Shown here: positions 39,587 through 49,247 of the stretch, in pieces
Layout: every line of letters begins with the position of its first letter
How positions within the stretch are numbered: position 1 is the first letter of the stretch
Assembly (NCBI RefSeq): GCF_900119495.1
Contig: NZ_LT632435.1
Span: forward strand, 1,315,982-1,379,981
Direction: 5' to 3'
Source: Arcanobacterium urinimassiliense
GTDB lineage: Bacteria > Actinomycetota > Actinomycetes > Actinomycetales > Actinomycetaceae
DNA length: 64,000 bases
Translations under genes and position numbers: made by a program
Notes under the pieces: generated by a model
What the model was told of the DNA's origin: nothing
Database searches by the model: none
Seen by the model: the letters and a program-made list of their open reading frames with translations, nothing else

Positions 39587-39742
39587 AATTTAAAGCTACT
39601 TGCAGGGGCTTAGATTTTCTTTACGTAATTTTTTGCAAGAACAAGGCTTTGTAGAAAGCTCTTTCTCGTATATGCTTGCAGTGACAGCTTAGGCAAATTT
39701 ATGCCAAAAGGTATTGATTGCCTTCTGATTGCAAGGAGAGTC

Positions 39743-42115
39743 ATGACTAACGTTGATACTACCTCCGCCATTGGCCAACAAATCCGTACTGTTTCTGGGC
39801 GCACCCCTGCTGCAGGTACAGATATGGAGTACTGGACCGCTACCGCGAATGCGATTGTGGCAAAATTGGCGGATTCTTGGGAAAAAACTGAGAAGACCTA
39901 CAATTCCGGGCGGATGCAACATTATTTCTCGGCAGAGTTTTTAATGGGGCGAGCAATGCTCAATAACCTCAATAATTTGGGGCTTATTGCAGATACCCGT
40001 GCCGCACTCGAAAATTATGGGCAAGATTTAAGCAATGTCTTAGACGCCGAATACGATGCAGCACTTGGAAATGGCGGCTTGGGAAGATTAGCAGCTTGCT
40101 TCCTTGATTCTTGCGCCACCCTGAATTTACCTGTGCGCGGATATGGAATCCTTTACCGCTACGGCTTGTTCAAACAGTATTTTGAAAACGGCTACCAGGA
40201 AGAAAAGCCGGACGCGTGGATGGAAGAGGGCTACCCCTTCGTCATTCGCCGAGAAGAAGAGCAGAAGCTGGTGCGCTACAACGATTTAGTAGTGCGCGCT
40301 ATCCCCTACGATATGCCTATTACCGGATATGGCACGAAGAACGTGAATACCTTGCGGCTGTGGAAATCAGAGCCACTGGAAGATTTCGATTACAACGCTT
40401 TCAATTCGCAAAAATTTACCGAAGCAATTGTAGAGCGGGAGCGCGTAAATGATATTTGCCGCGTACTCTACCCGAATGATTCCACTTTCGAAGGAAAAGT
40501 ACTCCGGGTACGCCAGCAGTACTTCTTCTGCTCTGCCTCCCTCCAAGCTATTGTGGAAAATGAGTTGAAAGAGCGCGGCAGCCTCAAAGACTTCGCTAAG
40601 TACAACTGCATGCAGCTCAACGACACCCACCCGGTGCTGGCAATTCCAGAATTGATGCGTATTTTGCTCGATGAGCACAATATGACCTGGGAAGAGGCTT
40701 GGGATATCGTCAGCCACAGCTTCGCCTACACTAATCACACCGTATTAGCTGAAGCGCTAGAAACTTGGGAAATATCTATTTTCGAGCGGCTCTTCCCGCG
40801 CATTATGGAAATCATTTACGAAATCGATAATCGTTTCCGCTCCGAATTAGCAGCTGCCGGCTACCATCCCGGAAAGATTGACTACATGGCTCCCGTGAGC
40901 GGGAATATGGTGCATATGGCGTGGATTGCCTGCTATGCCTCGTATTCAATCAATGGCGTGGCAGCGCTGCACACCGAAATTCTCAAGCGGGATACGCTCC
41001 ACGATTGGCACGATATCTGGCCCGAGAAGTTCAATAATAAGACAAACGGAGTGACTCCCCGCCGCTGGCTCGATTTATGTAATCCGCGGCTTTCGCAGCT
41101 ACTTACGGAACTAATTGGCAACGATTCTTGGGTACGCGATCTCGATAAGCTCCAGAGCTTGGAAAGCTACCTAGAAGACGACACTGTGCTCACGCGGCTG
41201 AATGAAATAAAAGCAGCCAATAAGCGCGATTTTGCGAAGTGGATTAAGCAGCGGCAAGGTATCGAAATTAATCCAGAAGCTATCTACGATGTACAGATTA
41301 AGAGATTGCACGAATATAAGCGGCAATTAATGAACGGATTGTACATTCTGGATTTGTATTTCCGCATCAAAGATAATCCGGAACAAAAATTCCCACCGCG
41401 CGTATTTATTTTCGGAGCTAAAGCCGCTCCCGGCTATGTACGGGCGAAGGCGATTATCAAGTTGTTGAATGAAATTGCCAAACTGGTCAATAATGATCCA
41501 GTGGTATCTCAGACTATAAAAGTGGTATTTGTGGAAAACTACAACGTATCACCAGCTGAGCACATCATTCCTGCTGCAGATGTATCGGAGCAAATCTCCA
41601 CAGCTGGAAAAGAAGCTTCTGGTACTTCCAATATGAAGTTCATGATGAACGGCGCGCTCACTTTAGGCACAATGGACGGAGCCAATGTGGAGATAGCCGA
41701 AGCAGTAGGAAAAGAAAATGCCTATATTTTCGGAGCTCTAGAGGAAGATTTGCCTGAGCTACGCCGTGGATACAATCCACAAGCTGTGGCAGAAGAAACT
41801 CCGGGACTGCGCCGCGTGCTAGATGCCTTTACCGATGGCACTCTCAGTGATGAAGGTACCGGCATTTTCCATGATTTGCAGCTTTCCCTCCTCGAATCCA
41901 ACGGGTGGGAAGAAGCCGATGTGTACTACGTGCTCGGTGATTTTGCTGATTATCGGGAAACTCGCGACCAGATGGCCGCAGATTTCTATAGTGATCGGCG
42001 GCATTGGGCCCAGATGTGCTGGAAGAATATCGTCGAATCTGGGCGTTTCTCTTCCGATCGCACCATCAGTGACTATGCGGAAGAAGTTTGGAAGATTTCT
42101 CCTTCCGCTATCTAA
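39743..42115 (+). CDS. glgP: Glycogen/alpha-glucan phosphorylase
   Basis: Releases glucose-1-phosphate from glucan chain ends with phosphate and PLP. The 790-residue protein has YFSAEFLMGRAMLNNL near the N-terminus, the glycine-rich LGNGGLGRLAACFLDS, and the PLP lysine region EASGTSNMKFMMNGALTLGTMDGANVEI. ATG 39743 was chosen because AAGGAGAG lies 3 nt upstream; the in-frame ATG at 39701 has none. It precedes glgE, as Rv1328 adjoins glgE in Mycobacterium. Upstream are two short palindromes (39653-39666 and the GGCA/TGCC pair near 39692-39705) that could be operators, unproven. Confidence 0.96.
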   Translation: MTNVDTTSAIGQQIRTVSGRTPAAGTDMEYWTATANAIVAKLADSWEKTEKTYNSGRMQHYFSAEFLMGRAMLNNLNNLGLIADTRAALENYGQDLSNVLDAEYDAALGNGGLGRLAACFLDSCATLNLPVRGYGILYRYGLFKQYFENGYQEEKPDAWMEEGYPFVIRREEEQKLVRYNDLVVRAIPYDMPITGYGTKNVNTLRLWKSEPLEDFDYNAFNSQKFTEAIVERERVNDICRVLYPNDSTFEGKVLRVRQQYFFCSASLQAIVENELKERGSLKDFAKYNCMQLNDTHPVLAIPELMRILLDEHNMTWEEAWDIVSHSFAYTNHTVLAEALETWEISIFERLFPRIMEIIYEIDNRFRSELAAAGYHPGKIDYMAPVSGNMVHMAWIACYASYSINGVAALHTEILKRDTLHDWHDIWPEKFNNKTNGVTPRRWLDLCNPRLSQLLTELIGNDSWVRDLDKLQSLESYLEDDTVLTRLNEIKAANKRDFAKWIKQRQGIEINPEAIYDVQIKRLHEYKRQLMNGLYILDLYFRIKDNPEQKFPPRVFIFGAKAAPGYVRAKAIIKLLNEIAKLVNNDPVVSQTIKVVFVENYNVSPAEHIIPAADVSEQISTAGKEASGTSNMKFMMNGALTLGTMDGANVEIAEAVGKENAYIFGALEEDLPELRRGYNPQAVAEETPGLRRVLDAFTDGTLSDEGTGIFHDLQLSLLESNGWEEADVYYVLGDFADYRETRDQMAADFYSDRRHWAQMCWKNIVESGRFSSDRTISDYAEEVWKISPSAI

Positions 42116-42127
42116 ATCCATAATTTC

Positions 42128-42189
42128 TATTCCAGAAGCCTAGCGCATTTCGAAATTTCCATTTCCTAAAGCGTTAGGCTTCTGGAATA
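42128..42189. repeat. 19-bp inverted repeat between glgP and glgE
   Basis: Arms 42128-42146 and 42171-42189 pair over 19 bp with one G-U and enclose a 24-nt loop. The element begins 12 nt after the glgP stop and ends 59 nt before glgE. No T-run follows, so it is either a tailless terminator, a processing or stabilising stem, or two inverted operator half sites. An AT-rich TACTATAAATAGAAT directly downstream could hold a glgE promoter. Confidence 0.8.
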
Positions 42190-42248
42190 CTATAAATAGA
42201 ATCAGTAGCGCAGTTCACAAGATATTTTGGGCAGTGAAGGTGGATACC

Positions 42249-44381
42249 ATGGTGAAAAAGACGGCAGCGAAAACTACTTCTCCGCAGCCATCCAAAAGCA
42301 GAAAAAATAATCGAGAAAACACTCGTAAATCTGCGCCAGTTTCTCCGCCTGCCCAGCAACCTGCCCCCTACTACCGTATTGGCCGAATTCCCATAACGAA
42401 TGTATACCCCGCTTTAGAAAACGGAGCACTTCCAGCAAAAGCGGTAGAAAATGAATCTATTCCGATTCGCGCCACTATCTTCCGAGAAGGCCACGATCAA
42501 TTCGGCTGTGAATGCGTGCTCGTGAATCCCGCTGGCGAAGAAGTGGCCACTGCGCCGATGGTCGATATCGCTCCTGGGCTGCGCCGGCATGAGGGATGGC
42601 TCCGGCCAACTTATCCGGGCGAATGGAAATTTTTTGTACGTGCCTGGTCAGATCCTTATGCTACTTGGCATCACGATGCGGAAATTAAAATTAATGCGGA
42701 TATGGATGTGCCTTTAGTGCTGCTCGAGGCCGCCGCCGTCTTAAATAGAGCTATGAAGAATATGCCACGGGGATCTGCCGAGCGGCAAACTTTGCGGCAA
42801 GCCTTAGAAATAGTCAATAAAAAGCGCACTCCCGCACTCCAGCGCTATGCGGCCGCCACATCCGCAGCTGTGCAAGAAGCACTCTCCCGCTATCCGCTGC
42901 GCGATTTTATTTCTACTTCTGCACAGTTCCCGCTGCAGGTAGATAGAGAACGAGCTCTCGTAGGCTCCTGGTATGAGATTTTCCCGCGCACTGTGGGAGC
43001 CCACTTCGATAAGCAACAGCAAAAGTGGATTTCCGGTACTCTACAAACTGCACGCGCTGGTTTGGATCGGATTGCTGATATGGGGTTTGACGTCGTCTAT
43101 CTGACGCCGGTACACCCAATTGGCACTACCAATCGGAAGGGTAAAAATAATTCCTTGATTGCCGGCCCGGACGACCCCGGTTCTCCTTATGCAATTGGCA
43201 GCGCCGAGGGCGGGCATGATGCAATTAACCCCGATTTAGGGAATTTTGCTGATTTTGATGCTTTTGTGGCCCGGGCGAATGAGCTAGGTATGGAAGTCGC
43301 GCTAGATATTGCCTTGCAGTGTTCACCCGATCATCCGTGGTTAAAGGAACATCCAGAATGGTTTACTACCCGTGCGGATGGCACAATTGCTTTTGCGGAA
43401 AATCCACCGAAAAAATACCAGGATATTTACCCGCTCAATTTTGATAACGATCCAGAAGGCATCTACCAGGAAATTAAAAGCATCCTCGAGCTCTGGGTGG
43501 CACATGGGGTAACTATATTTAGAGTAGATAACCCACATACCAAGCCACTGTGCTTCTGGCAACGAATTTTGGAATACTTCCATCGGGTACATCCGGAAGT
43601 AATTTTTCTTTCCGAAGCTTTTACCCAGCCCCCGATGATGCAAACTCTGGGCATGCTGGGATTCCATCAGTCTTATACTTATTTCGCTTGGCGTAATGAA
43701 AAAACGGAGATTGAAAAATATTTATTAGAAGTATCGCACGAGAGCGACTACCGAATTAGACCTGCTTTTTGGCCGACTACTCACGATATTCTTACTCCTT
43801 ATATGCAGCAGGGAGGCCTCCCCGCTTTCGCTATTCGCGCCGTACTCGCCGCGACTGGCTCCCCTACTTGGGGTATCTATTCTGGATATGAGCTAGTAGA
43901 GAATGTGGCTCGCCCCGGATTTGAAGAACAAATCGACAACGAGAAGTACCAGTTAAAAGAGCGCGATTTCGCAGCGGCAGAAGCAAATGGCATAGCTAAT
44001 TTACTGCAGATGCTAAACGGTATCCGCGCTCGGCATATTGCCCTGCGGCGCTTACGCAATGTACAGATTCACGGTACCAGTAACGATAAGATTCTGTGTT
44101 TCTCTAAAATTGCTCGCCCGGAAGAAAATAACGGCAAGTTAGATGCCGTGCTCGTGGTGCTAAATCTAGATCCCTATGCTTCCCGCGAAGCTACTCTCTA
44201 CCTGGATCTTTCTGCTTTTGGAGCACATGGACGCAGCGATGACGGCGCGGTATTGAAAGTATATGATGAGATTTCTGGAGAAACGTACTACTGGAATAGT
44301 CATCCTTATGTGCGCCTCGACCCCCATGGCCGGGTAGCTCATATTCTAAATGTGCAGGTGATTGCTGATGAAAACTGCTGA
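42249..44381 (+). CDS. glgE: Alpha-1,4-glucan:maltose-1-phosphate maltosyltransferase
   Basis: Elongates alpha-glucan with maltose units from maltose-1-phosphate. The 710-residue GH13_3 protein has an unusual Lys/Ser/Pro-rich N-terminal tail of about 40 residues, domain N (RIPITNVYPALENG), the HEGWLRPTYPGEW segment and the barrel with nucleophile Asp427 in FRVDNPHTKP and acid Glu456 in FLSEAFT, spaced 29 residues as in studied GlgE. DILTPYMQQGGLPAFAIRAVLAAT follows. ATG 42249 has GGTGG upstream and is preferred to GTG 42234. The next gene, mak, makes its substrate and overlaps its end by 14 nt. Confidence 0.96.
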   Translation: MVKKTAAKTTSPQPSKSRKNNRENTRKSAPVSPPAQQPAPYYRIGRIPITNVYPALENGALPAKAVENESIPIRATIFREGHDQFGCECVLVNPAGEEVATAPMVDIAPGLRRHEGWLRPTYPGEWKFFVRAWSDPYATWHHDAEIKINADMDVPLVLLEAAAVLNRAMKNMPRGSAERQTLRQALEIVNKKRTPALQRYAAATSAAVQEALSRYPLRDFISTSAQFPLQVDRERALVGSWYEIFPRTVGAHFDKQQQKWISGTLQTARAGLDRIADMGFDVVYLTPVHPIGTTNRKGKNNSLIAGPDDPGSPYAIGSAEGGHDAINPDLGNFADFDAFVARANELGMEVALDIALQCSPDHPWLKEHPEWFTTRADGTIAFAENPPKKYQDIYPLNFDNDPEGIYQEIKSILELWVAHGVTIFRVDNPHTKPLCFWQRILEYFHRVHPEVIFLSEAFTQPPMMQTLGMLGFHQSYTYFAWRNEKTEIEKYLLEVSHESDYRIRPAFWPTTHDILTPYMQQGGLPAFAIRAVLAATGSPTWGIYSGYELVENVARPGFEEQIDNEKYQLKERDFAAAEANGIANLLQMLNGIRARHIALRRLRNVQIHGTSNDKILCFSKIARPEENNGKLDAVLVVLNLDPYASREATLYLDLSAFGAHGRSDDGAVLKVYDEISGETYYWNSHPYVRLDPHGRVAHILNVQVIADENC

Positions 44382-45810
44382 AGAAAATATAGCCGATTTT
44401 ATCCGCCCCGAGGGTACAGCAGATTTAGAAATACTGCTCAATTCCTGGATAGGGGCGCGGCGCTGGTTTACGGGAGAAAGAAAAAATCCCGCAGCTGCTA
44501 TTACCGGAATTTTTGGAATAGCTAAGCAAGAAGATGCTTTTACTGCTCTGTGTAACGTCCGGAGTGGCAATACCACCTATTTAGTGCCGCTAACTTTCCG
44601 CAAATACCCAATTGCTACCGCACTTCTCGCCGATAATCCCCAAGCTTTACTAGGAGAATGGGCGCAGGGCGGAGAAAAATATGCCGTAATCGACGCTACT
44701 GAAGATCCGCAAGGGCAAATTGCATTATTACAAACTTGTTTCGGAGAAACTGGCCCAGCTACAGCACACCCGGGCGAGGTTGGCAATATCTCTGCCCAAG
44801 CTCTCCGCGGCGGTACCGCCGGGCTGCCGGGAATTGAAAAAATACAGCCATTGCGCTCGGAACAATCGAATACCTCGATTATTTATTATTTTCCAGCTGC
44901 GCCCGAAGCTGAGCACACTAGTACTAATACACCGCACGAAGCAGGAATTATTCTAAAACTTTTCCGCATTGCCCACTGTGGAGCTAATCCTGATATTGAG
45001 CTACAGCAAGCGCTAGATAAAGCGGCTCCCGGATTAGTGCCAAAGCAGTACGGAGCAGCAGAAATGCAACTACCAACGGGCACCGCGGCCATTATGACGG
45101 CGCAGGAATTCATTGCCGGAGCGAAAGATGCCTGGCAAGTATTCCAAGAAGAATTAGCACTTCCTTCTGGAAAAGTAGCTGATCCAGCCGAAATTATAGC
45201 TTTAGGCCGCCTTACCCGCGATATTCACCTCGTACTGGCACAGATTTTCCCGACTGCCGAAGTAGACGGAATTGTAAAAGAAAATATCTATTCCACTTGG
45301 ATTAACCAGGCGCAGAAAGCGGTGGAAAAAGCTCCCGAGCTGGAAAAATACCGCGAAAAAATCACCGAAATTTTCACCGCTGCCACGCAGGTACCCTGGC
45401 CGTTGCGGCAAAGAATGCATGGAGATTTTCATTTAGGGCAAGTGTTGAATGCACCCGGACGAGGCTGGGTGGCGCTAGATTTTGAAGGAGAGCCACTCCG
45501 TTCTTTAGCCGAACGCACCGCTCCTGGATTAGCGTTGCGCGACGTAGCAGGCATGTTACGCTCTTTCTCCTATGCAGCAGGAGCGGCAGAATTAGCTGGC
45601 CGCCCGAGCACTGCCACTGGCCCGTGGGAGCAAGAAGCCACGCAGCTGTTTATCCAAGGCTACGGAGCCTTGGCTGAGCGAGAGCAAATTTTACTGCGCG
45701 CGCTCCTCCTGGAAAAAGCACTTTACGAAGTAGTATACGAAGCTACTTATCGCCCGCGCTGGCTCCCTATTCCGATTCGCGGAATACAAAAACTGCTGAA
45801 TAATCCCTAG
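44368..45810 (+). CDS. mak: Maltokinase
   Basis: Phosphorylates maltose to maltose-1-phosphate, the GlgE donor. The 480-residue protein has the N-terminal cap (LNSWIGARRWFTGERK, a maltokinase hallmark) and the kinase core MHGDFHLGQVLN with catalytic Asp and Asn-like residues, followed by VALDFEGEPLRSLAER. It is a stand-alone kinase, not fused to TreS. It overlaps glgE by 14 nt, which indicates coupled translation. Trehalose synthase, the usual maltose source, is not in the window. Confidence 0.94.
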   Translation: MKTAEENIADFIRPEGTADLEILLNSWIGARRWFTGERKNPAAAITGIFGIAKQEDAFTALCNVRSGNTTYLVPLTFRKYPIATALLADNPQALLGEWAQGGEKYAVIDATEDPQGQIALLQTCFGETGPATAHPGEVGNISAQALRGGTAGLPGIEKIQPLRSEQSNTSIIYYFPAAPEAEHTSTNTPHEAGIILKLFRIAHCGANPDIELQQALDKAAPGLVPKQYGAAEMQLPTGTAAIMTAQEFIAGAKDAWQVFQEELALPSGKVADPAEIIALGRLTRDIHLVLAQIFPTAEVDGIVKENIYSTWINQAQKAVEKAPELEKYREKITEIFTAATQVPWPLRQRMHGDFHLGQVLNAPGRGWVALDFEGEPLRSLAERTAPGLALRDVAGMLRSFSYAAGAAELAGRPSTATGPWEQEATQLFIQGYGALAEREQILLRALLLEKALYEVVYEATYRPRWLPIPIRGIQKLLNNP

Positions 45811-45871
45811 TTTTTTGTGTAAGTTCTTCAGTTATCCCCCAGTAAATTTGAAAACATGAAAGAATAAGACC

Positions 45872-48067
45872 ATGAACTCCAAAGCTATTCCCGTTTCTCC
45901 TGAAGTCCTATACGCAGTCTCGCAAGGTGCGTATCATTCCCCGCACGACGTATTGGGGCCGCATACGGACGGAGAAAATCTGACGATTCGTGTGATTCGC
46001 CAACTCGCTGATTCCGTAACTATTATTACTGCAGATGGGGAGTATCCAGCTACACACGAACACAACGGAATTTGGGTAACTGTCTTAGAAAATTCCGATA
46101 TTGTAGATTATCGAATCCGAGCCACCTACGGAGAAGATGAGCTGGTAACTGACGATGGTTATCGCTTTTTACCCACAGTAGGCGATGTAGATAAGTATTT
46201 ATTCGGAGAAGGACGCCACGAAGAACTGTGGAAAGTACTGGGCGCACATTTACAGGATTATCAGACGGAACTGGGCGAAGTAACGGGCGTCAGTTTTTCC
46301 GTCTGGGCGGCTAATGCGCGCGCCGTGCGGGTAGTGGGCGATTTTAATGCGTGGAATGGCGAAATTTCGGCTATGCGTACCCTCGGAACTTCGGGAATTT
46401 GGGAACTCTTCGTGCCGGGAGCTAAAGAGGGGCAAAAATATAAATTCGAAATCCAGTATCAGGATGGCTCTTGGCATCAGAAAGCCGATCCGATGGCGCG
46501 GCGCACAGAAGAACCTCCTTCTACTGCCTCTGTGATTACTGATTCTCAGTTTGTCTGGGACGATGATGAATGGATGGAGAAACGGACAACGAAGGATGTT
46601 CACTCTGGGCCGATATCTATATATGAAGTACATATCGGATCTTGGCGAAAAGGACTTTCCTATCGCGAACTAGCTGCCCAATTGATTGGGCACGTAAAAT
46701 ATCTCGGTTTTACACACGTAGAATTTCTCCCCGTAGCGGAGCATCCTTTTGGGCCTTCTTGGGGCTATCAAGTGACTTCCTACTACGCTCCCACGGCACG
46801 CTTCGGCACCCCAGATGATTTCCGCTATCTCGTCGACGAATTGCATAAAGCGGGAATAGGCGTAATCGTAGATTGGGTGCCAGCACACTTCCCTAAAGAC
46901 GATTGGGCGCTGGCTCGTTTTGACGGTACGCCGCTTTACGAAGATCCCAACCCGCTCCGCGGCGAACACCCAGATTGGGGTACGTATGTATTTAATTTTG
47001 GGCGCAATGAGGTGCGGAATTTCTTAGTGGCTAATGCGCTGTATTGGCTGGAGGAATTCCATATTGACGGTATCCGCGTGGATGCAGTAGCTTCTATGCT
47101 CTACCTAGACTACTCCCGCGAAGATGGCCAGTGGCAGCCGAATATCTACGGTGGACGGGAGAATCTCGAAGCTATTTCCTTCATTCAAGAAGTAAATGCT
47201 ACTGCCTATCGCAGCCATCCGGGGATCATGATGATTGCCGAGGAATCTACGTCTTGGGGTGGCGTCACCGGTTTGACGGAAAATGGCGGGCTGGGCTACG
47301 GCCTCAAGTGGAATATGGGGTGGATGAACGACACCCTCCGTTATATGCAGGAAAAACCCATCAATCGGCGTTGGCACCATGGGGAGCTCACTTTCTCCCT
47401 GGTCTACGCTTTCTCGGAGCATTTCCTCCTGCCGCTTTCACATGATGAAGTCGTACACGGTAAAGGTTCGTTGTATACGAAGATGCCAGGAGATCACTGG
47501 CAAAAACTAGCTGGACTTCGCCTACTCTTCGGATATCAGTGGTCGCATCCAGGTAAACAGCTACTCTTTATGGGGCAAGAATTCGGGCAGATTGATGAGT
47601 GGAGCGATAATCGTTCCTTGGATTGGTGGCTTACCGATAATCCGGGGCATGACGGCGTAATGTGCTGCGTAAAAGCTCTCAATGAAGTGTATAAAGCCCA
47701 CCCGGCTCTCTGGTCAGATGATTTCACTAATTCCGGTTTCGAATGGATTGACGTATCAGACGGAGATAATAATGTGCTCTCTTATATACGTAAATCTGCA
47801 GACGGAAAAGAAGTAGTAGTAGCGGTATGTAATTTTGCCGGAATACCACATAATGACTACCGGGTAGGATTACCGAGCGGCGGCACCTGGGATGAAATTT
47901 TCAACTCTGATGCCTGCGAATTCGGCGGCAGCGGAGTAGGAAATATGGGCAGACTAGAGGCAGAAGAAATTACTTGGAATGGCCGCCCCTATTCAGTAAA
48001 GATGCAGCTTCCTCCGTTTGGAGTGGTTTATTTTACTCCGCATAAGGAAACTGCTAGCGAAGAATAA
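45872..48067 (+). CDS. glgB: 1,4-alpha-glucan branching enzyme
   Basis: Introduces alpha-1,6 branches into glucan built by GlgE. The 731-residue protein has two N-terminal beta domains (about 1-115 and CBM48 about 120-235) and a GH13 barrel with [20 protein letters not shown], the nucleophile Asp in [19 protein letters not shown], the acid Glu in [14 protein letters not shown] and [14 protein letters not shown]. The C-terminal beta domain ends near 725. It lies 61 nt after mak and 19 nt before a LacI regulator gene, in the glgP-glgE-mak-glgB order typical of actinobacteria. Confidence 0.97.
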   Translation: MNSKAIPVSPEVLYAVSQGAYHSPHDVLGPHTDGENLTIRVIRQLADSVTIITADGEYPATHEHNGIWVTVLENSDIVDYRIRATYGEDELVTDDGYRFLPTVGDVDKYLFGEGRHEELWKVLGAHLQDYQTELGEVTGVSFSVWAANARAVRVVGDFNAWNGEISAMRTLGTSGIWELFVPGAKEGQKYKFEIQYQDGSWHQKADPMARRTEEPPSTASVITDSQFVWDDDEWMEKRTTKDVHSGPISIYEVHIGSWRKGLSYRELAAQLIGHVKYLGFTHVEFLPVAEHPFGPSWGYQVTSYYAPTARFGTPDDFRYLVDELHKAGIGVIVDWVPAHFPKDDWALARFDGTPLYEDPNPLRGEHPDWGTYVFNFGRNEVRNFLVANALYWLEEFHIDGIRVDAVASMLYLDYSREDGQWQPNIYGGRENLEAISFIQEVNATAYRSHPGIMMIAEESTSWGGVTGLTENGGLGYGLKWNMGWMNDTLRYMQEKPINRRWHHGELTFSLVYAFSEHFLLPLSHDEVVHGKGSLYTKMPGDHWQKLAGLRLLFGYQWSHPGKQLLFMGQEFGQIDEWSDNRSLDWWLTDNPGHDGVMCCVKALNEVYKAHPALWSDDFTNSGFEWIDVSDGDNNVLSYIRKSADGKEVVVAVCNFAGIPHNDYRVGLPSGGTWDEIFNSDACEFGGSGVGNMGRLEAEEITWNGRPYSVKMQLPPFGVVYFTPHKETASEE

Positions 48068-48086
48068 GAATCTCTGAGACTGAGCA

Positions 48087-49109
48087 ATGACGAAAAAAAT
48101 TCGACTTGTAGATTTAGCTAAGCAAGCAGGAGTTTCTACTGCCACCGTATCTAGAGTGCTGAATGACAAAGGATCAGTGGCGGTGGAAACTCGCCACGCG
48201 GTGCTAGCTGCTTTAGATTTATTGGGCTACGAACGCCCGGAGCGGCTACGAGAGCGCGGCGGCGGGCTAATCGGCCTGATTCTGCCGGAACTCACCAATC
48301 CGATTTTTCCCAGCTTTGCCCAGCATCTGCAGACCATGATGAGCATGCAGAATTACACTCCCCTATTTGGTACCCAAGTAGCGGGAGCTACCACTGAAGA
48401 TGCTTATGTGGAGGCCATGCTGCGCCACCGGGTATCAGGCCTAATATTCGTATCTGGTCTCCACGCCGATTTAACGGCTGATTTAGAAAGATATGAAAGA
48501 ATTACTGCGCGCGGTATTCCTTTTGTGACTATCAACGGCGCAAATCCGCAGTTAGACGCCCCTGATTTTTCAGCTGACGATTATTCTGCTGTCACCCAGG
48601 CTATGCGTTATTTAATAGCTCAAGGCCATAGCCGCATTGGACTCGCTACTGGCCCGCTACGTTTCGTACCGGCCAAAGTAAAAGCCGATGCCTATCGCGA
48701 TGCCTTGCAGAAATTCTTACCCAATATACCTCCTATGCATGCCGTTACTCTTTTCACCGTAGAAGGTGGGCAATCAGCGGCACAAGATTTAATAAAACGC
48801 GGCTGTACGGCAATTATTTGTGGTTCGGATGTAATGGCACTCGGAGCAATTCGCTTTTGCCATCACGCGGGCATTCGCGTGCCGCAAGATGTATCTATAA
48901 TTGGCTATGATGATTCACCACTTATCGCTTTCTCCGATCCGCCACTCACCACTCTCCGGCAACCGGTGAAAGCTATCTCCGAAGCAGCTATTAATGCCTT
49001 AATTACCAATATCCAAGGCACCAATACGATAAATAATTCTATGCGCTTTGCTTCTGAGCTAATTGTGCGCAGTTCAGCAGGGCCAGTAAATAAAAATAAC
49101 CGCAGCTAG
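48087..49109 (+). CDS. LacI family transcriptional regulator
   Basis: Sugar-responsive DNA-binding protein. The N-terminal helix-turn-helix IRLVDLAKQAGVSTATVSRVLND and hinge helix region (ETRHAVLAALDLLGY) are followed by a periplasmic-binding-protein-like sensor domain (61-330) with GLILPELTNPIFPSF, GLATGPLRFVPAK, and VSIIGYDDSPLIAFSDPPLTTLRQP. It is the last gene of the glucan run, 19 nt after glgB, so it probably controls storage glucan metabolism. The effector and operator are not evident from the sequence. Confidence 0.93.
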   Translation: MTKKIRLVDLAKQAGVSTATVSRVLNDKGSVAVETRHAVLAALDLLGYERPERLRERGGGLIGLILPELTNPIFPSFAQHLQTMMSMQNYTPLFGTQVAGATTEDAYVEAMLRHRVSGLIFVSGLHADLTADLERYERITARGIPFVTINGANPQLDAPDFSADDYSAVTQAMRYLIAQGHSRIGLATGPLRFVPAKVKADAYRDALQKFLPNIPPMHAVTLFTVEGGQSAAQDLIKRGCTAIICGSDVMALGAIRFCHHAGIRVPQDVSIIGYDDSPLIAFSDPPLTTLRQPVKAISEAAINALITNIQGTNTINNSMRFASELIVRSSAGPVNKNNRS

Positions 49110-49153
49110 AATGGCTGTTTTAACTAGCTAACTAGCTATCCAATTAACCAACT

Positions 49154-49217
49154 ATCCAACTAGCTAATTATCCAACTAGCTAATTATCCAACTAGCTAAT
49201 TATCCAACTAGCCAGCT
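49154..49217. repeat. 16-bp tandem repeat between convergent lacI and ybbN-like genes
   Basis: Three perfect copies of ATCCAACTAGCTAATT (49154-49169, 49170-49185, 49186-49201) are followed by a partial fourth and preceded by degenerate ACTAGCTA units from about 49122. The direct repeat CAGCTAGAAYGGC brackets the array at 49103-49115 and 49214-49226; the first copy contains the lacI stop codon. Each unit contains an AGCT-centred palindrome. Confidence 0.8.
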
Positions 49218-49247
49218 AGAACGGCGTATGGCTGAAACAGGAAATTA

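Noticed and set aside
49154-49217. DnaA box cluster (TTATCCAAC every 16 bp)
   Set aside because: The last two bases differ from TTATCCACA in every copy, no replication genes are near, and the matches are a by-product of the tandem repeat.
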